Notes under the pieces: model-generated | What the model was told of the DNA's origin: nothing | Databases searched by the model: none | The model's input: the letters and a program-made list of their open reading frames with translations, nothing else | Made by a program: the position numbers and the translations under genes | Part shown: in pieces, positions 20,728-31,115 of the stretch | How positions within the stretch are numbered: the stretch's first letter is position 1 | Layout of the letters: every line of letters begins with the position of its first letter | Origin: Prochlorococcus sp. AG-402-G22 | Lineage (GTDB): Bacteria; Cyanobacteriota; Cyanobacteriia; PCC-6307; Cyanobiaceae | Assembly: GCA_003217035.1 (NCBI GenBank) | Contig: QCHV01000006.1 | Coordinates: 1 to 64,000, forward strand | Direction: 5' to 3' | Length of the DNA stretch: 64,000 nucleotides

Positions 20728-22749
20728 TTTACTTCTTAGACGTTTAATCCTATCTCTTAACTCTGCAGCCTGTTCGAAATCCAAGTCTTTAGCAGCTAAA
20801 TTCATTTTTGCTTCTAGTTTTTCAATCAAATCAGGCAATAAGTCCATAGCAATACCAAAATCATCTGATTTATTTATATTCTGAACAGCTGTAGAAGCAA
20901 TATTAATAAGATCTTTAGCTGAACCATCTTTCTGTAATTTACGTGAAAGTTCTAAAAATGAAAGAATAGAGTTAGAAGACTTTTTCCCAGCTGGTTTTGG
21001 AGTGATTCCATTTTTCTTATTATGCTCATCTTGAATTAACCTTCGTCTTTCAGTTTCCTTAATAGCCCTTGACATTGAATCTGTAAGATTATCAGCATAA
21101 AGCAAAGCCATTCCTTCCACATGTCTTGCAGCTCTTCCTATAGTTTGTATTAATGATCTTTCTGCCCTAAGGAAACCTTCCTTATCTGCATCAAGAATAA
21201 CTACAAGTGAGACTTCAGGCAAATCTAAACCTTCTCTCAATAAATTAACACCAACCAAAACATCATACTCTCCAACTCTTAGATCTTGAATAATCTCTAT
21301 TCTTTCAATAGAATGAATTTCAGAGTGAAGATAACGAACCTTTACTTTATTTTCTGACAAATAATCACTTAAATCTTCTGCCATTCTTTTAGTCAAAGTA
21401 GTAATTAAGACTCTTTGTTTCTTGGCAACTCTTTTTTGAATTTCTTCTAACAAATCATCTATCTGACCTTTTGTTGATCTAACCTCAACTAATGGGTCTA
21501 GAACACCAGTTGGTCGAATAACTTGCTCCACAATTTCACTACCTGAACAATTAAATTCCCATTCTCCAGGAGTAGCACTGATAAAAACAGTTTGTTTTGC
21601 TTTTTGCCAAAATTCTTCTGCTTTTAAAGGTCTGTTATCAGCTGCACTAGGCAATCGAAATCCATGCTCAATTAAAACCTTTTTTCTAGATTGATCTCCG
21701 TTGTACATGGCTTGCAACTGAGAGCAAGTTACATGACTCTCATCCACAAGTAATAACCAATCATCTGGGAAATAATCTATCAAGCATTCGGGAGGCGTCC
21801 CTTCTCCCCTGCCAGACAAATGTCTAGCATAATTCTCCACACCATTACAATAGCCAACTTCTCTTAACATCTCTAAATCATATTTAGTCCTTTGCTCAAG
21901 GCGTTGGGCCTCTAACAACTTTCCATCTTTAGTGAAAAAATCTAATTGATCATTAAGCTCATTTTTTATAGCCTGAATTGCCAGTTTCAACCTATCCTTA
22001 GGAGTAACAAAATGTTTTGCAGGATAAATATTGATAGAGGCTAATTCCTGAAGTATTTCACCAGTAATTGGATCAACATATTTAATTGCTTCAACTTCAT
22101 CTCCAAAAAGTTCGATCCTCACCAATCTGTCATCATAAGCTGGTCCGATCTCTAAAACATCACCTTTCAACCGAAAATTGCCACGGGTTATACTAATATC
22201 ATTACGTGCATATTGATTATTAACCAACTCTCTTAATGCTTCACGTAGATTAATATCTTTACCTGATTTAAATTTAACAGATGCTTTTAAGTATTCACTT
22301 GGTATACCTAAACCATAAATACAGCTAATTGAAGCGACAACAATAACATCTTTACGCTCAAACAGTGATCTAGTGGCAGAATGCCTAAGCATATCAATTT
22401 CTTCATTAATAGAAGAAGTCTTAGCTATATAAGTGTCACTAACAGGGACATATGCCTCAGGTTGATAATAGTCATAATAAGAAATAAAGTATTCGACTGC
22501 ATTATTAGGGAAAAATTCCCTCAACTCATTGCATAGCTGTGCTGCAAGCGTTTTATTATGAGCTATTACAAGAGCAGGTCTACCAGTCTGAGCAATAACA
22601 TTGGCAATGGTAAATGTTTTACCTGTACCAGTTGCTCCTAATAGGGTTTGATATCTCTTGCCTTGATTAATTCCATTAACTAATTTAGATATTGCCTTAG
22701 GTTGATCACCCTTTGGAGAGTATGGTGCGTCAAGAGTATATTGATTCAT
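20710..22749 (-). CDS. uvrB: excinuclease ABC subunit B
   Basis: UvrB is the damage-verifying helicase-like core of nucleotide excision repair. The 679-residue protein has Walker [16 protein letters not shown], the beta-hairpin segment [12 protein letters not shown] used to lock damaged [13 protein letters not shown] as Walker B, and the helicase motifs [14 protein letters not shown] and QTIGRAARH. The C-terminal UVR domain ([17 protein letters not shown]) is the UvrC/UvrA contact. The length is normal. It is convergent with lysC, overlapping 18 bases, and the 90-base gap upstream separates it from the Ycf23-like gene. Confidence 0.98.
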   Translation of the reverse strand: MNQYTLDAPYSPKGDQPKAISKLVNGINQGKRYQTLLGATGTGKTFTIANVIAQTGRPALVIAHNKTLAAQLCNELREFFPNNAVEYFISYYDYYQPEAYVPVSDTYIAKTSSINEEIDMLRHSATRSLFERKDVIVVASISCIYGLGIPSEYLKASVKFKSGKDINLREALRELVNNQYARNDISITRGNFRLKGDVLEIGPAYDDRLVRIELFGDEVEAIKYVDPITGEILQELASINIYPAKHFVTPKDRLKLAIQAIKNELNDQLDFFTKDGKLLEAQRLEQRTKYDLEMLREVGYCNGVENYARHLSGRGEGTPPECLIDYFPDDWLLLVDESHVTCSQLQAMYNGDQSRKKVLIEHGFRLPSAADNRPLKAEEFWQKAKQTVFISATPGEWEFNCSGSEIVEQVIRPTGVLDPLVEVRSTKGQIDDLLEEIQKRVAKKQRVLITTLTKRMAEDLSDYLSENKVKVRYLHSEIHSIERIEIIQDLRVGEYDVLVGVNLLREGLDLPEVSLVVILDADKEGFLRAERSLIQTIGRAARHVEGMALLYADNLTDSMSRAIKETERRRLIQDEHNKKNGITPKPAGKKSSNSILSFLELSRKLQKDGSAKDLINIASTAVQNINKSDDFGIAMDLLPDLIEKLEAKMNLAAKDLDFEQAAELRDRIKRLRSKLTRST

Positions 22750-22839
22750 CGGTTCTCAAAACAAACAATAAATGAATTAATGAATAAAAGTTTTCTTATC
22801 AACTTACTGGTGATCCTCAGAGCTTTAAACGCAACTTAT

Positions 22840-23622
22840 TCATGAAAAATTGCGTGAGACAACTGGGTGAAATGAATCAATTGCCAATCTCAGACTTTTG
22901 ACCATAGCAATCATTTCCAAATCAGTGGTTAAGCGATTAACTGCTGATCCAATTCCAACTCCTGATGCTCCTGCAGAAAGTGCCATAGGAACAGTTTCCG
23001 AAGAAAGACCAGAAGCACACAAAATAGGCAATGTGCAACCAGCATTAGAGAATCCCTTTGAAATGGTATGTACAGCAGCCAATGTTGGTGTAGCTTTTTC
23101 AATCAAACCAACGACGCCAGGATTATTTGGTTTGGAACTGGTGCCTCCTTCAGTTTGTATCATATCGGCACCAGCATCTGCCAAATCCAATGCCAATTTA
23201 GTCTGCTGATCTAAAGGCAAGGTATGCGGAACTGTTACTGACAAAAAGCTATTTGGCAAAAGCTTTCTTGATTCAATAGTTAAGGACAAAACCTCTGACG
23301 CATTAAAAACACGACCCTTAGCATAAAAAGAGTCAAAGTTCCCTATCTCAATAATTGAGGCGCCTGCTTCAACAGCTTTTGGAAATAGTTGAGGTTCAAC
23401 AGAACTTACACATACAGGCAATGACGAGGATTCAAGAGCAGCGGCAACTAAATCTGGATCACATGCTATGTCAATTAAATCTGCACCTCCTAGAGATGCA
23501 GCCTTAGAAATACGCTCTACAGAGCTTTTATCAAAATTGTCTAATCCACTTATAATCTTTAAAAGCGAGTGTTTTTGAAAACTCTTCTGAAGAGCAAACG
23601 GCAAATTTTGAAAACGCAACAT
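22840..23622 (-). CDS. ycf23: Ycf23/DUF561-like TIM-barrel protein
   Basis: This is a 260-residue protein resembling Ycf23 of red algal plastids and cyanobacteria (DUF561). Repeated strand-loop units suggest a TIM barrel related to NanE or dihydropyrimidine-type enzymes: LLKIISGLDNFDKSSV, GADLIDIACDP, LPVCVSSVEP, GASIIEIGNFD, AGADMIQTEGGT, LPILCASGLSSETVPMALSAGASGVGIGSAVNRL. The final phosphate-binding-like GIGSAV supports this. The function is not established. The start at 23622 is the first ATG; an in-frame TTG lies just before. It is divergent from tilS. Confidence 0.88.
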   Translation of the reverse strand: MLRFQNLPFALQKSFQKHSLLKIISGLDNFDKSSVERISKAASLGGADLIDIACDPDLVAAALESSSLPVCVSSVEPQLFPKAVEAGASIIEIGNFDSFYAKGRVFNASEVLSLTIESRKLLPNSFLSVTVPHTLPLDQQTKLALDLADAGADMIQTEGGTSSKPNNPGVVGLIEKATPTLAAVHTISKGFSNAGCTLPILCASGLSSETVPMALSAGASGVGIGSAVNRLTTDLEMIAMVKSLRLAIDSFHPVVSRNFS

Positions 23623-23705
23623 CAAATTAATAACGGATAATCTGATTGTGCCATTCTTCTTGAGAAAGAACTATCAAAATTAATTCTAGTGGTCACCTAA
23701 GTCAT

Positions 23706-24725
23706 ATGTCTGTTCGCACCAAAGCTGATTTTTCATGGAGTCGATGGCACACTCGACTTCACAAAACTCTTATCAGAAAAAAAGACTTATTACCTCCTGG
23801 CGCATGTCTACTCTTATCAATTTCCGGTGGTCAGGATTCAATGGTTCTGTTAAAGCTAATGATGGATCTACAAAGATTATACAATTGGAAATTAAACATC
23901 TGGCACGGAGATCATGGATGGCATAGACAATCAACTCACATTGCAAAAGAGTTGCAAAAATGGTGCGAACATAAAGATCTAAACTTTTATTGTCACCAAG
24001 GTTCAAAAGAACAATTACATAATGAAGAAGCTGCAAGGAATTGGCGTTATAAAAATCTAATTGCTCAGGCAAATATAATATCTAAACAAGAAACTAATTC
24101 ACCTTGTAATTACGTAGTAACTGGCCATACAAGCTCTGATAGAACAGAAACACTACTTCTAAATCTAGCCAGGGGAACTTACTTAGGTGGTCTTGGAAGT
24201 TTAAGATACACAAGAAAACTAGAGGGTTCAATAAAGCTAGTCAGACCATTACTGCCCTTCAGCCGAAAAGAGACAACAACTATATGCAAAGAAATGGATT
24301 TACCAATATGGGTGGATCCTTCTAATTTAAGTGTTGAGTTTACTCGCAACATTATTCGTCAAGAAGTTATTCCAGTACTAGAAAGAATTTATCCTGGTAG
24401 TTCACTAAGAATTGCATCCTTAGCCGAAAGACTTTCTCATGTAAAAGACAATCAAGATGCTTTAACTAGTCTTGCTATTAAGGCAATGATTGATTCTGAA
24501 GGAATATCTCGAAGAATGATCCTAAAGATTCCAATAAAAACAAGAGAAGTAATTTTAGCTAAATGGCTAGAACAAAATGGACTACCACAATTAAAAGCTA
24601 TTCAATTAGAAGAAATCTGTTTCAAAACTGCTGAAAAAATGCCCCCTGGATCTATCAACCTCCAGAAAGGGTGGCAAATTATTTGGACTCGAGAATCAAT
24701 CAAACTCTTCAACGATAAAAAATGA
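23706..24725 (+). CDS. tilS: tRNA(Ile)-lysidine synthase
   Basis: TilS attaches lysine to C34 of the CAU-anticodon tRNA-Ile so it reads AUA. The 339-residue protein has the PP-loop SGGQDS (residues 40-45), where most relatives have SGGxDS, then HGDHGWHRQS and GHTSSDRTETLLLNLARG. The segment WVDPSNLSVEFTRNIIRQEVIP contains the usual D-x-x-N and R-N-x-I-R elements. The C-terminal part is short, as in many cyanobacteria. It ends one base before the convergent RNase J stop codon. Confidence 0.95.
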   Translation: MSVRTKADFSWSRWHTRLHKTLIRKKDLLPPGACLLLSISGGQDSMVLLKLMMDLQRLYNWKLNIWHGDHGWHRQSTHIAKELQKWCEHKDLNFYCHQGSKEQLHNEEAARNWRYKNLIAQANIISKQETNSPCNYVVTGHTSSDRTETLLLNLARGTYLGGLGSLRYTRKLEGSIKLVRPLLPFSRKETTTICKEMDLPIWVDPSNLSVEFTRNIIRQEVIPVLERIYPGSSLRIASLAERLSHVKDNQDALTSLAIKAMIDSEGISRRMILKIPIKTREVILAKWLEQNGLPQLKAIQLEEICFKTAEKMPPGSINLQKGWQIIWTRESIKLFNDKK

Positions 24726-24726
24726 A

Positions 24727-26706
24727 TTACATAACAGCAGATCTTCGCCGCCTAGTCCTACCAGCTGGAACCTCAACATCGTTTTTACTCGCATTCAAAG
24801 GTAATTCTTTAGCAGTTGAAGAGGCTGAGGTTTTTGGGGGTTCTTGAGTAGATACTTTCGCTTTGTTATTGGAAGCAGCAGAAGGTCGGCTTTTGTCATT
24901 ACTTCTGGGAGCGAATTCTTCATCTGTTCTACCTTTATAAACTGGAGTCCCTGCAGGAGCTGGTTGGACCAAACACAGGATTAATGGTTCTACTTGCAAT
25001 TCTCTTCTCATTCGCCTAGCCAAGCCAGACTCAACTTCCCGTTGCAATCCAATCCAATCAACTTCAACAGAATTACGGCTAACTTGTCTTGAAAGCTGCT
25101 TCCAACGATTTTCTAAAACCCAATTAATCTCTTTTTCAGTCCAAAAAGACATTTTCTTAGGCTCTGCACTAGTAATGACTCCGCGTAAATTAACTCTAGG
25201 AGGAGCAACCATTGCTCCATCTGTACTAATTGCAACTAGAAGAGTAATAACACCATCTTCAGCTAACTGCTGACGTTCTTTTAAAACACGAGCATCTACA
25301 ATTCCATTTCTAGAAGCATCCAAAAGCTCTATACCAGCTTTTACTGGCTGTCCTCTATTAAGTGAATCTGGTGTGAGTTCAACTACATCTCCATTTTCAA
25401 GAATTAAAATATTATTCTCAGGAACCCCCATTGTTTGAGCACTCTGACTATGACAAATAAGCATCCTGTGCTCGCCGTGAACCGGAACAAAGTACTTAGG
25501 TTTTGTTAAGGCCAACATCAATTTTTGATCCTCTTGAAACCCATGACCTGAGACATGGATCCCTTCTCCTTTTCCATAAACAACCTTCGCTCCAAGCTTC
25601 ATCAAGCGATCGATAGTATTAACAACTGAAATTGTGTTGCCTGGAATAGGGCTTGCGGAAAAAATTATTGTGTCACTTGTTTTCACTTGAACATGTTGAT
25701 GATCTCCCCGAGATATTCGACTTAAAGCAGCCAATGGTTCACCTTGGCTTCCTGTCATTAACAAAAGCGTTTCTCTATCAGGCATATCTCGAATCTGTTT
25801 GATTGGTACAAACAATTCATCAGGAGCTCTCATATATCCAATTTCTCTTGCCTTAGCAATAACATTCAACATTGATCTTCCAAGTAATCCAACCTTGCGT
25901 CCATGCTTTAAGGCAAGTTCCAAAATCATTGCAACCCTATGAATTGAACTTGCAAAAGTTGTAATAATTACTCGGCCTTGAGCATCAGCAATATGACGCT
26001 CTAAAGCAGGGAAAACCGTTCGCTCTGATGGACACCAACCTGGCACTTCAGCATTAGTCGAATCACTAAAGAGACATAAAACACCTTCTTCCCCATGATG
26101 AGCCAAACGAGCAAGGTCAAAGTGCTCTCCATCTACTGGCGTGTGATCAAATTTAAAGTCGCCAGTAAAAATAACTGTTCCTACAGGTGTTTTGATAGCC
26201 AAAGAAAAGCTATCAGCCATTGAATGAGTATTTCTGATGAATTCCACAGAAAAATATTGGCCTACCTTAACTACATCTCTAGGACCAACAGTCTGAATAG
26301 TTGTCCTATCAGTAACACCAGCTTCTTCCATTTTTCCTTGCAGCATTGACATAGCCAAACGAGGGCCATAAATGACAGGAATATTGAAATGCTTTAAATG
26401 ATGAGAAATGCCTCCTATGTGGTCTTCATGGCCATGGGTCACAATCATTCCTCTCATTCGATGCTGATTCTCGCGCAAATAACTCGTATCTGGCATCACA
26501 ACGTTGACTCCATGCATTCCATCACTAGGAAAAGCAAGGCCAGCATCAACCAGCATCAAATCATCGCCATATTCAAAAACACAAGTGTTTTTGCCGATTT
26601 CATGGAGCCCTCCAAGGGGAATGACTCTCAAAGTTGGTTCGTTGCTCTTAGACATTCTGGAAGAATTATTAGTGGGATTAGAAGGATTGGAAAAGCTAGC
26701 CGCCAT
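24727..26706 (-). CDS. rnj: ribonuclease J
   Basis: RNase J is a metallo-beta-lactamase/beta-CASP nuclease with 5'-3' exonuclease and endonuclease activity. The protein has the core LRVIPLGGLHEIGKNT, the zinc motif THGHEDHIGG, FTGDFKFDHTP, the beta-CASP region (TTFASSIHRV; MTGSQGEPLAAL; SASPIPGN; VSGHGFQED), and PKYFVPVHGEHRM. A hydrophilic tail of about 60 residues ends in GRTRRRRSAVM, similar to the arginine-rich C-terminal motif of cyanobacterial RNase E. I chose the ATG at 26706 over an in-frame TTG at 26742; a further ATG lies 17 codons on. It is downstream of dapA by 82 bases, and tail-to-tail with tilS. Confidence 0.96.
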   Translation of the reverse strand: MAASFSNPSNPTNNSSRMSKSNEPTLRVIPLGGLHEIGKNTCVFEYGDDLMLVDAGLAFPSDGMHGVNVVMPDTSYLRENQHRMRGMIVTHGHEDHIGGISHHLKHFNIPVIYGPRLAMSMLQGKMEEAGVTDRTTIQTVGPRDVVKVGQYFSVEFIRNTHSMADSFSLAIKTPVGTVIFTGDFKFDHTPVDGEHFDLARLAHHGEEGVLCLFSDSTNAEVPGWCPSERTVFPALERHIADAQGRVIITTFASSIHRVAMILELALKHGRKVGLLGRSMLNVIAKAREIGYMRAPDELFVPIKQIRDMPDRETLLLMTGSQGEPLAALSRISRGDHQHVQVKTSDTIIFSASPIPGNTISVVNTIDRLMKLGAKVVYGKGEGIHVSGHGFQEDQKLMLALTKPKYFVPVHGEHRMLICHSQSAQTMGVPENNILILENGDVVELTPDSLNRGQPVKAGIELLDASRNGIVDARVLKERQQLAEDGVITLLVAISTDGAMVAPPRVNLRGVITSAEPKKMSFWTEKEINWVLENRWKQLSRQVSRNSVEVDWIGLQREVESGLARRMRRELQVEPLILCLVQPAPAGTPVYKGRTDEEFAPRSNDKSRPSAASNNKAKVSTQEPPKTSASSTAKELPLNASKNDVEVPAGRTRRRRSAVM

Positions 26707-26788
26707 TTGAAAAGGTATGTAAAAAACAAACTCGTTTTGCAAGAAGACAAATCACTTGATAAAGCCAATTTCAATAGAAAGCTTTTTA

Positions 26789-27697
26789 TTAAATTTGTCG
26801 CAAGGATTTAATTATATCTATTAACTCATCTTTCATAGGTTTTTTTAATGGGAATAAAGGACTTCTAGGGGCTCCGACTTGCCATCCCATAATCTCTAAT
26901 GCCGCCTTTACAGGGATTGGATTGGTAGTGGCAAATAAAGCCTTGAAAATAGGTTGTAATTGCTCATGATAAGCAAGAGCCATGGTTACCTGACCATTGA
27001 AATATGCATCAATCATTGCCTTGATACGACTGCCTACAATATGACTGGCAACACTAACCACTCCAACTGCGCCAACTGACATCATTGGCAAAAGCAAACC
27101 ATCATCGCCGCTATAAATGGCCAGCTTTGAACCACAATGAATTCTTAAATCAGTAACTTCTGACGTCGTCCCACTCGCAGCCTTAAAGCTCAGAATATTT
27201 GGACAATCCATCAATCTTTGAACTGTAGATGGATTTAGGGAGCAGCCAGTCCTTCCAGGTATGTTGTAAAGCATTAAGGGTAAATCTGGAGCAGCATTAG
27301 CAACTGCACGAAAATGGGCCTCTAAACCTTCTTGAGGAGGCTTGTTGTAATAAGGAACAACAACCAAAGCACCATCGGCACCTAAGTCTGATGCTTTTAC
27401 AGTGGCTTCAATAGCCTCAGCAGTGCTATTGCTTCCAGTGCCAGCTAATACCTTTACACCTCTCCCAACAGAATTCTTAACTGTTTCAAGCAGTTTATGC
27501 TGCTCTAACCAACTCAATGTTGGAGACTCTCCTGTAGTTCCGCAAACAACAATTCCTTCTGAACCTTCATCTACTAAATATCGAGCCAATCTTCCTGCCA
27601 AAGCAAAATCTACATTGCCATCATTATCAAATGGAGTAACCATTGCCGTTAATAGACGACCAAAAGGTATTGGTGATAAATGAGCGGAAGAAGTCAT
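26789..27697 (-). CDS. dapA: 4-hydroxy-tetrahydrodipicolinate synthase
   Basis: DapA condenses aspartate semialdehyde with pyruvate in lysine and diaminopimelate synthesis. The 302-residue TIM-barrel protein shows [30 protein letters not shown], the catalytic Tyr in [11 protein letters not shown], and the Schiff-base Lys in [30 protein letters not shown] is the usual substrate-binding loop. The start overlaps the asd stop by four bases (ATGA type), so the two consecutive pathway enzymes are translationally coupled. RNase J follows on the same strand. Confidence 0.98.
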   Translation of the reverse strand: MTSSAHLSPIPFGRLLTAMVTPFDNDGNVDFALAGRLARYLVDEGSEGIVVCGTTGESPTLSWLEQHKLLETVKNSVGRGVKVLAGTGSNSTAEAIEATVKASDLGADGALVVVPYYNKPPQEGLEAHFRAVANAAPDLPLMLYNIPGRTGCSLNPSTVQRLMDCPNILSFKAASGTTSEVTDLRIHCGSKLAIYSGDDGLLLPMMSVGAVGVVSVASHIVGSRIKAMIDAYFNGQVTMALAYHEQLQPIFKALFATTNPIPVKAALEIMGWQVGAPRSPLFPLKKPMKDELIDIIKSLRQI

Positions 27698-28725
27698 GGT
27701 CGAGTAATTAAAAGTTCTGCAATTTGAATTGCATTTAAGGCCGCTCCCTTTCGAATTTGATCACCGCAAAGCCATAATTCCAAACAATTAGGGTGACTAA
27801 TATCTTGCCTAATCCTGCCAACAGCAATGGAATCTTTGCCAGCCACATCTGTTGGCATTGGAAATCTATTCTTTTGAAAGTCCTCAATCAATTCAACCCC
27901 TGGGGCATTAAGAAGTAGTTCCCTAGCAACTTCAATGGGAAAAGGCTTTTCAAATTGAATGTTTAAAGCTTCTGAATGAGCTCTTAAAACGGGAACTCGC
28001 ACACAAGTAGCTGTTAAAGACAAATCAGGACAATCCATTATCTTACGAGTCTCATTAACCATCTTCATTTCCTCTTCACAGTAACTGTTTAAATCCAATG
28101 GGGAATTATGCAGAAAAAGATTAAACGCAAGTGAATATGGCAAAACACTACTTTTAGGCTTTTTACCATTCAAAACTTCTTGAGTTAAATCCTGTAGTTC
28201 TTGCATGGCTTGTGCCCCAGCTCCACTCGCAGATTGATATGTAGAGACAACAACTCTTTCTATAGGTATTAGCGAAGATAAAGGCTTTAAAACAACAGTG
28301 AGCAAAATAGTTGTGCAATTTGGATTAGCAATTAATCCTTTATGAGTGAAAGCTTTTCCTGGATTCACTTCAGGCACAATTAAAGGAACATCGGGATCCA
28401 TCCTAAAAGCACTGGAATTATCAATGAGGAGAGCCCCTGAATTATTAATTCTCTCTTTCCATTTTTTAGATACTGATCCGCCAGCAGAAGCAAAAACTAA
28501 ATCTAACCCTTCAAATTTTTCGGAATCAACTGCTTCTACCTTGATCTGACTTCCATGAAAGCTTTGAAATTTACCAGCAGATCGTTCTGAAGCAAGTAAT
28601 CTCAGTTCATTAATAGGAAAAGAACGATCTTCCAACAATTGCAAAAGCTCTTTGCCAACTGCTCCTGTTGCTCCTAAAAGAGCAATATTCAAAGGTCGAT
28701 CGGGTAAAAAATTGTTTAAAGACAA
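27694..28725 (-). CDS. asd: aspartate-semialdehyde dehydrogenase
   Basis: Asd reduces aspartyl phosphate to the semialdehyde that feeds DapA and the threonine/methionine branch. The 343-residue protein has the NADP-binding [16 protein letters not shown], the catalytic Cys in [25 protein letters not shown], and the catalytic His in [12 protein letters not shown]. The start codon appears to be TTG (28723-28725), because no in-frame ATG precedes the Rossmann motif; this is unusual among its neighbours. It is the first gene of the asd-dapA unit and is divergent from tig. Confidence 0.96.
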   Translation of the reverse strand: MSLNNFLPDRPLNIALLGATGAVGKELLQLLEDRSFPINELRLLASERSAGKFQSFHGSQIKVEAVDSEKFEGLDLVFASAGGSVSKKWKERINNSGALLIDNSSAFRMDPDVPLIVPEVNPGKAFTHKGLIANPNCTTILLTVVLKPLSSLIPIERVVVSTYQSASGAGAQAMQELQDLTQEVLNGKKPKSSVLPYSLAFNLFLHNSPLDLNSYCEEEMKMVNETRKIMDCPDLSLTATCVRVPVLRAHSEALNIQFEKPFPIEVARELLLNAPGVELIEDFQKNRFPMPTDVAGKDSIAVGRIRQDISHPNCLELWLCGDQIRKGAALNAIQIAELLITRP

Positions 28726-28849
28726 CTTTGAGAGAATGGAATTTGTCTAAGAACTAAAAATCTTTGAAAAATCTACTAAAAGATCTTCAGGAAATCTATA
28801 AAGGAACGATAGTTTTTAAAAGTTTGTCTGACTCTTTCTTAATGTACTG

Positions 28850-28878
28850 AGCTAATGGGTTACCTTTATTAGCTAACC
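28850..28878 (+). promoter_or_regulatory. tig leader, overlapping inverted repeats
   Basis: Just before the tig start there is a perfect 7-base inverted repeat, AGCTAAT (28850-28856) and ATTAGCT (28868-28874). GGTTA inside its loop (28858-28862) can instead pair with TAACC at 28874-28878, or with a second TAACC at 28882-28886. The two pairings exclude each other. No Shine-Dalgarno sequence is obvious between the repeat and the ATG at 28888. Confidence 0.4.
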
Positions 28879-28887
28879 AACTAACCA

Positions 28888-30288
28888 ATGAGCAATTCAA
28901 CTTTAAAAGTAAAAACCAAATCATTACCTGCCAGCCGCTTGGCAATTGAATTGGAAATTCCTGCAGAGAAGTGCAAAGACAGCTTTAAAGAAGCCTTGTC
29001 AAAATTAAGTAGGACAGCAAATCTGCCAGGTTTTAGGAAAGGCAAAGTTCCTCAAGCAGTACTTCTTCAACAGCTTGGAGTAAAACGAATTCAAGCCTCT
29101 GCCTTAGAAAAGCTTCTAGAGGTTTCTTGGAGTCAAGCCCTAGAAGAAGAAGCAATCGAAGCACTATGCGAACCTGAATTAATTGGTGGTTTTGAAACGT
29201 TATTAGAAAAATTCAATCCAGATGAGACACTTTTAGTCACCCTAGAAACTGATGTAACTCCAACTGCAAAGCTCAAAATTACGAAAGGCTTAAAAGCAGA
29301 GGCAGAAAAAGTTGCCTATGAGCCAAAAAAAATTGATGACCTAATAGATCAATCTAGAAAACAGCTCGCAACTCTCATCCCAGTAGAAAATAGAGCAGCA
29401 AAAAAAGGAGATGTGGCAGTTATAGGTTTCGAAGGAAAGTTTACTGACGACAACAGCTTTATAGAAGGTGGTCAAAGTGAATCTATGGATGTCGAACTTG
29501 AAAAAGGACAAATGATTCCTGGATTTATCGAAGGAATTATAGGAATGGAAATAAATGAGGAAAAAACAATTGAATGTTCATTCCCTAAAGATTATCCACA
29601 AGAAGATGCAAAAGGGCGAAAAGCTAAATTCGAAATTAAATTAAAAGAAATTAAAACCAGAGAGCTTCCCAAGCTTGATGATGCTTTTGCAAAACAAGCA
29701 AGTGATAAGAATAATATGGAAGAATTGAGAAAGGATCTTGAAAAGAGGCTAAAAGAAGATGCAAATCAAAAAAATCAAAAAAATCGCCATGAATCTCTCC
29801 TAAAAGTTCTTGTAGAACAACTGGAAATAGATCTTCCACAAACACTAATCAATCAAGAAATTAGGGCACTAATTGAAGAAACAGCAAGGAATTTTGCTCA
29901 GCAAGGAATTGACGTAAAGTCAACATTTACTAATGAACTAATTAATAAACTCATGGATTCTTCAAAACCTGAGGCAATAGAAAATCTACGGAAAAAGTTT
30001 GCCCTTAATACACTAGCTAAAGTAGAAAATATTCAAGTGCCAGAAGACGAAGTTGAAGAAAAATTCAAAGAAGTTCAAAGAGAATTAAAACAAGAGCAAA
30101 ACATCGACTTAGATAAATTAAAAGAAGCTGTTATGACAGACTTACTTCAAGAAAAGCTATTTAGATGGCTTGAAGAAAACAATGAAGTGGTTGAGAAATC
30201 ATTACACAAGGAGAATTTAAACCCAAAATCCAGTTCTAAAAGCAACTCAAAATCAGAAAAACCTAAAAAAACAAAAATAAAGACTTAG
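28888..30288 (+). CDS. tig: trigger factor
   Basis: Trigger factor is the ribosome-bound chaperone and peptidyl-prolyl isomerase that meets nascent chains. The 466-residue protein has the ribosome-binding domain with the signature NLPGFRKGKVP (usually G-F-R-x-G-x-x-P), a central FKBP-like PPIase domain (about 170-260: KKGDVAVIGFEG; GQMIPGFIEGIIGM; FPKDYPQEDAKGRKAKFEI), and the helical C-terminal arms. It ends in a Ser/Lys-rich tail (SKSNSKSEKPKKTKIK). clpP and clpX follow on the same strand, the common tig-clpP-clpX order. Confidence 0.98.
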   Translation: MSNSTLKVKTKSLPASRLAIELEIPAEKCKDSFKEALSKLSRTANLPGFRKGKVPQAVLLQQLGVKRIQASALEKLLEVSWSQALEEEAIEALCEPELIGGFETLLEKFNPDETLLVTLETDVTPTAKLKITKGLKAEAEKVAYEPKKIDDLIDQSRKQLATLIPVENRAAKKGDVAVIGFEGKFTDDNSFIEGGQSESMDVELEKGQMIPGFIEGIIGMEINEEKTIECSFPKDYPQEDAKGRKAKFEIKLKEIKTRELPKLDDAFAKQASDKNNMEELRKDLEKRLKEDANQKNQKNRHESLLKVLVEQLEIDLPQTLINQEIRALIEETARNFAQQGIDVKSTFTNELINKLMDSSKPEAIENLRKKFALNTLAKVENIQVPEDEVEEKFKEVQRELKQEQNIDLDKLKEAVMTDLLQEKLFRWLEENNEVVEKSLHKENLNPKSSSKSNSKSEKPKKTKIKT

Positions 30289-30350
30289 AAACCCAGCTAA
30301 CTCATAATTAAGCTTTTAGATTGATTAAGTAAAGAGACCAATTTATCAGT

Positions 30351-31004
30351 GTGATTTCCCAAAACGTAATGCAGCACCCAATTAATAATTTATGGAATGG
30401 CAGCCATCCGATCTCAGGACCAGGTGTATTGCCAACAGTGGTAGAGCAATCTGGGAAAGGTGACAGAGCTTTTGATATTTATTCTCGTCTTCTACGAGAA
30501 AGAATAATTTTTCTAGGTACAGACGTTAATGATCAAGTAGCTGATGCATTAGTAGCTCAAATGCTTTTTCTCGAAGCTGAAGACCCAGAAAAAGATATCC
30601 AACTATACATAAATTCTCCTGGTGGATCCGTCACGGCTGGTTTGGCTATCTACGACACAATGCAACATGTCACTCCTGATGTTGTGACTATTTGCTATGG
30701 ATTAGCAGCAAGCATGGGCGCCTTCTTGCTATCTGGAGGAACAAAAGGAAAACGAATTTCTCTACCAAATTCCAGAATAATGATCCACCAACCTCTTGGA
30801 GGTGCACAAGGTCAAGCTGTGGAAATCGAAATTCAAGCCAAAGAAATTCTTTTTCTCAAAGAGACCTTAAACATGCTGCTTGCTGAACACACAGGTCAGC
30901 CAATCGACAAAATTTCTGAAGACACCGACCGAGACCACTTCCTTTCCGCGCCAGAAGCGGTTGAATACGGCCTGATAGACAAAGTGATTAATTCCTCCAA
31001 CTGA
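30351..31004 (+). CDS. clpP: ATP-dependent Clp protease proteolytic subunit
   Basis: ClpP is the serine-protease chamber fed by ClpX or ClpC. The 217-residue protein keeps the full triad: Ser in [14 protein letters not shown], His in [14 protein letters not shown] and Asp in [20 protein letters not shown]. The N-terminal [16 protein letters not shown] is the usual strand and hydrophobic-pocket region. The start is GTG at 30351; an in-frame ATG at 30369 is an alternative. Its position directly before clpX matches the ClpP2-ClpX arrangement of other cyanobacteria. Confidence 0.96.
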   Translation: MISQNVMQHPINNLWNGSHPISGPGVLPTVVEQSGKGDRAFDIYSRLLRERIIFLGTDVNDQVADALVAQMLFLEAEDPEKDIQLYINSPGGSVTAGLAIYDTMQHVTPDVVTICYGLAASMGAFLLSGGTKGKRISLPNSRIMIHQPLGGAQGQAVEIEIQAKEILFLKETLNMLLAEHTGQPIDKISEDTDRDHFLSAPEAVEYGLIDKVINSSN

Positions 31005-31115
31005 ATAGGAATCGTTAAGGAAAGCTGACGCAACTGCAATTCTTGGCAATCCTATAAGAAAGGGCTGAACATCACTAGTCAGATCCTTTAACCCTTTTAA
31101 ATTCTTCTAAACTCG

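Noticed and set aside
26398-26811. 137-residue plus-strand frame
   Set aside because: It lies opposite the N-terminal part of RNase J, with no motif and unlikely composition.
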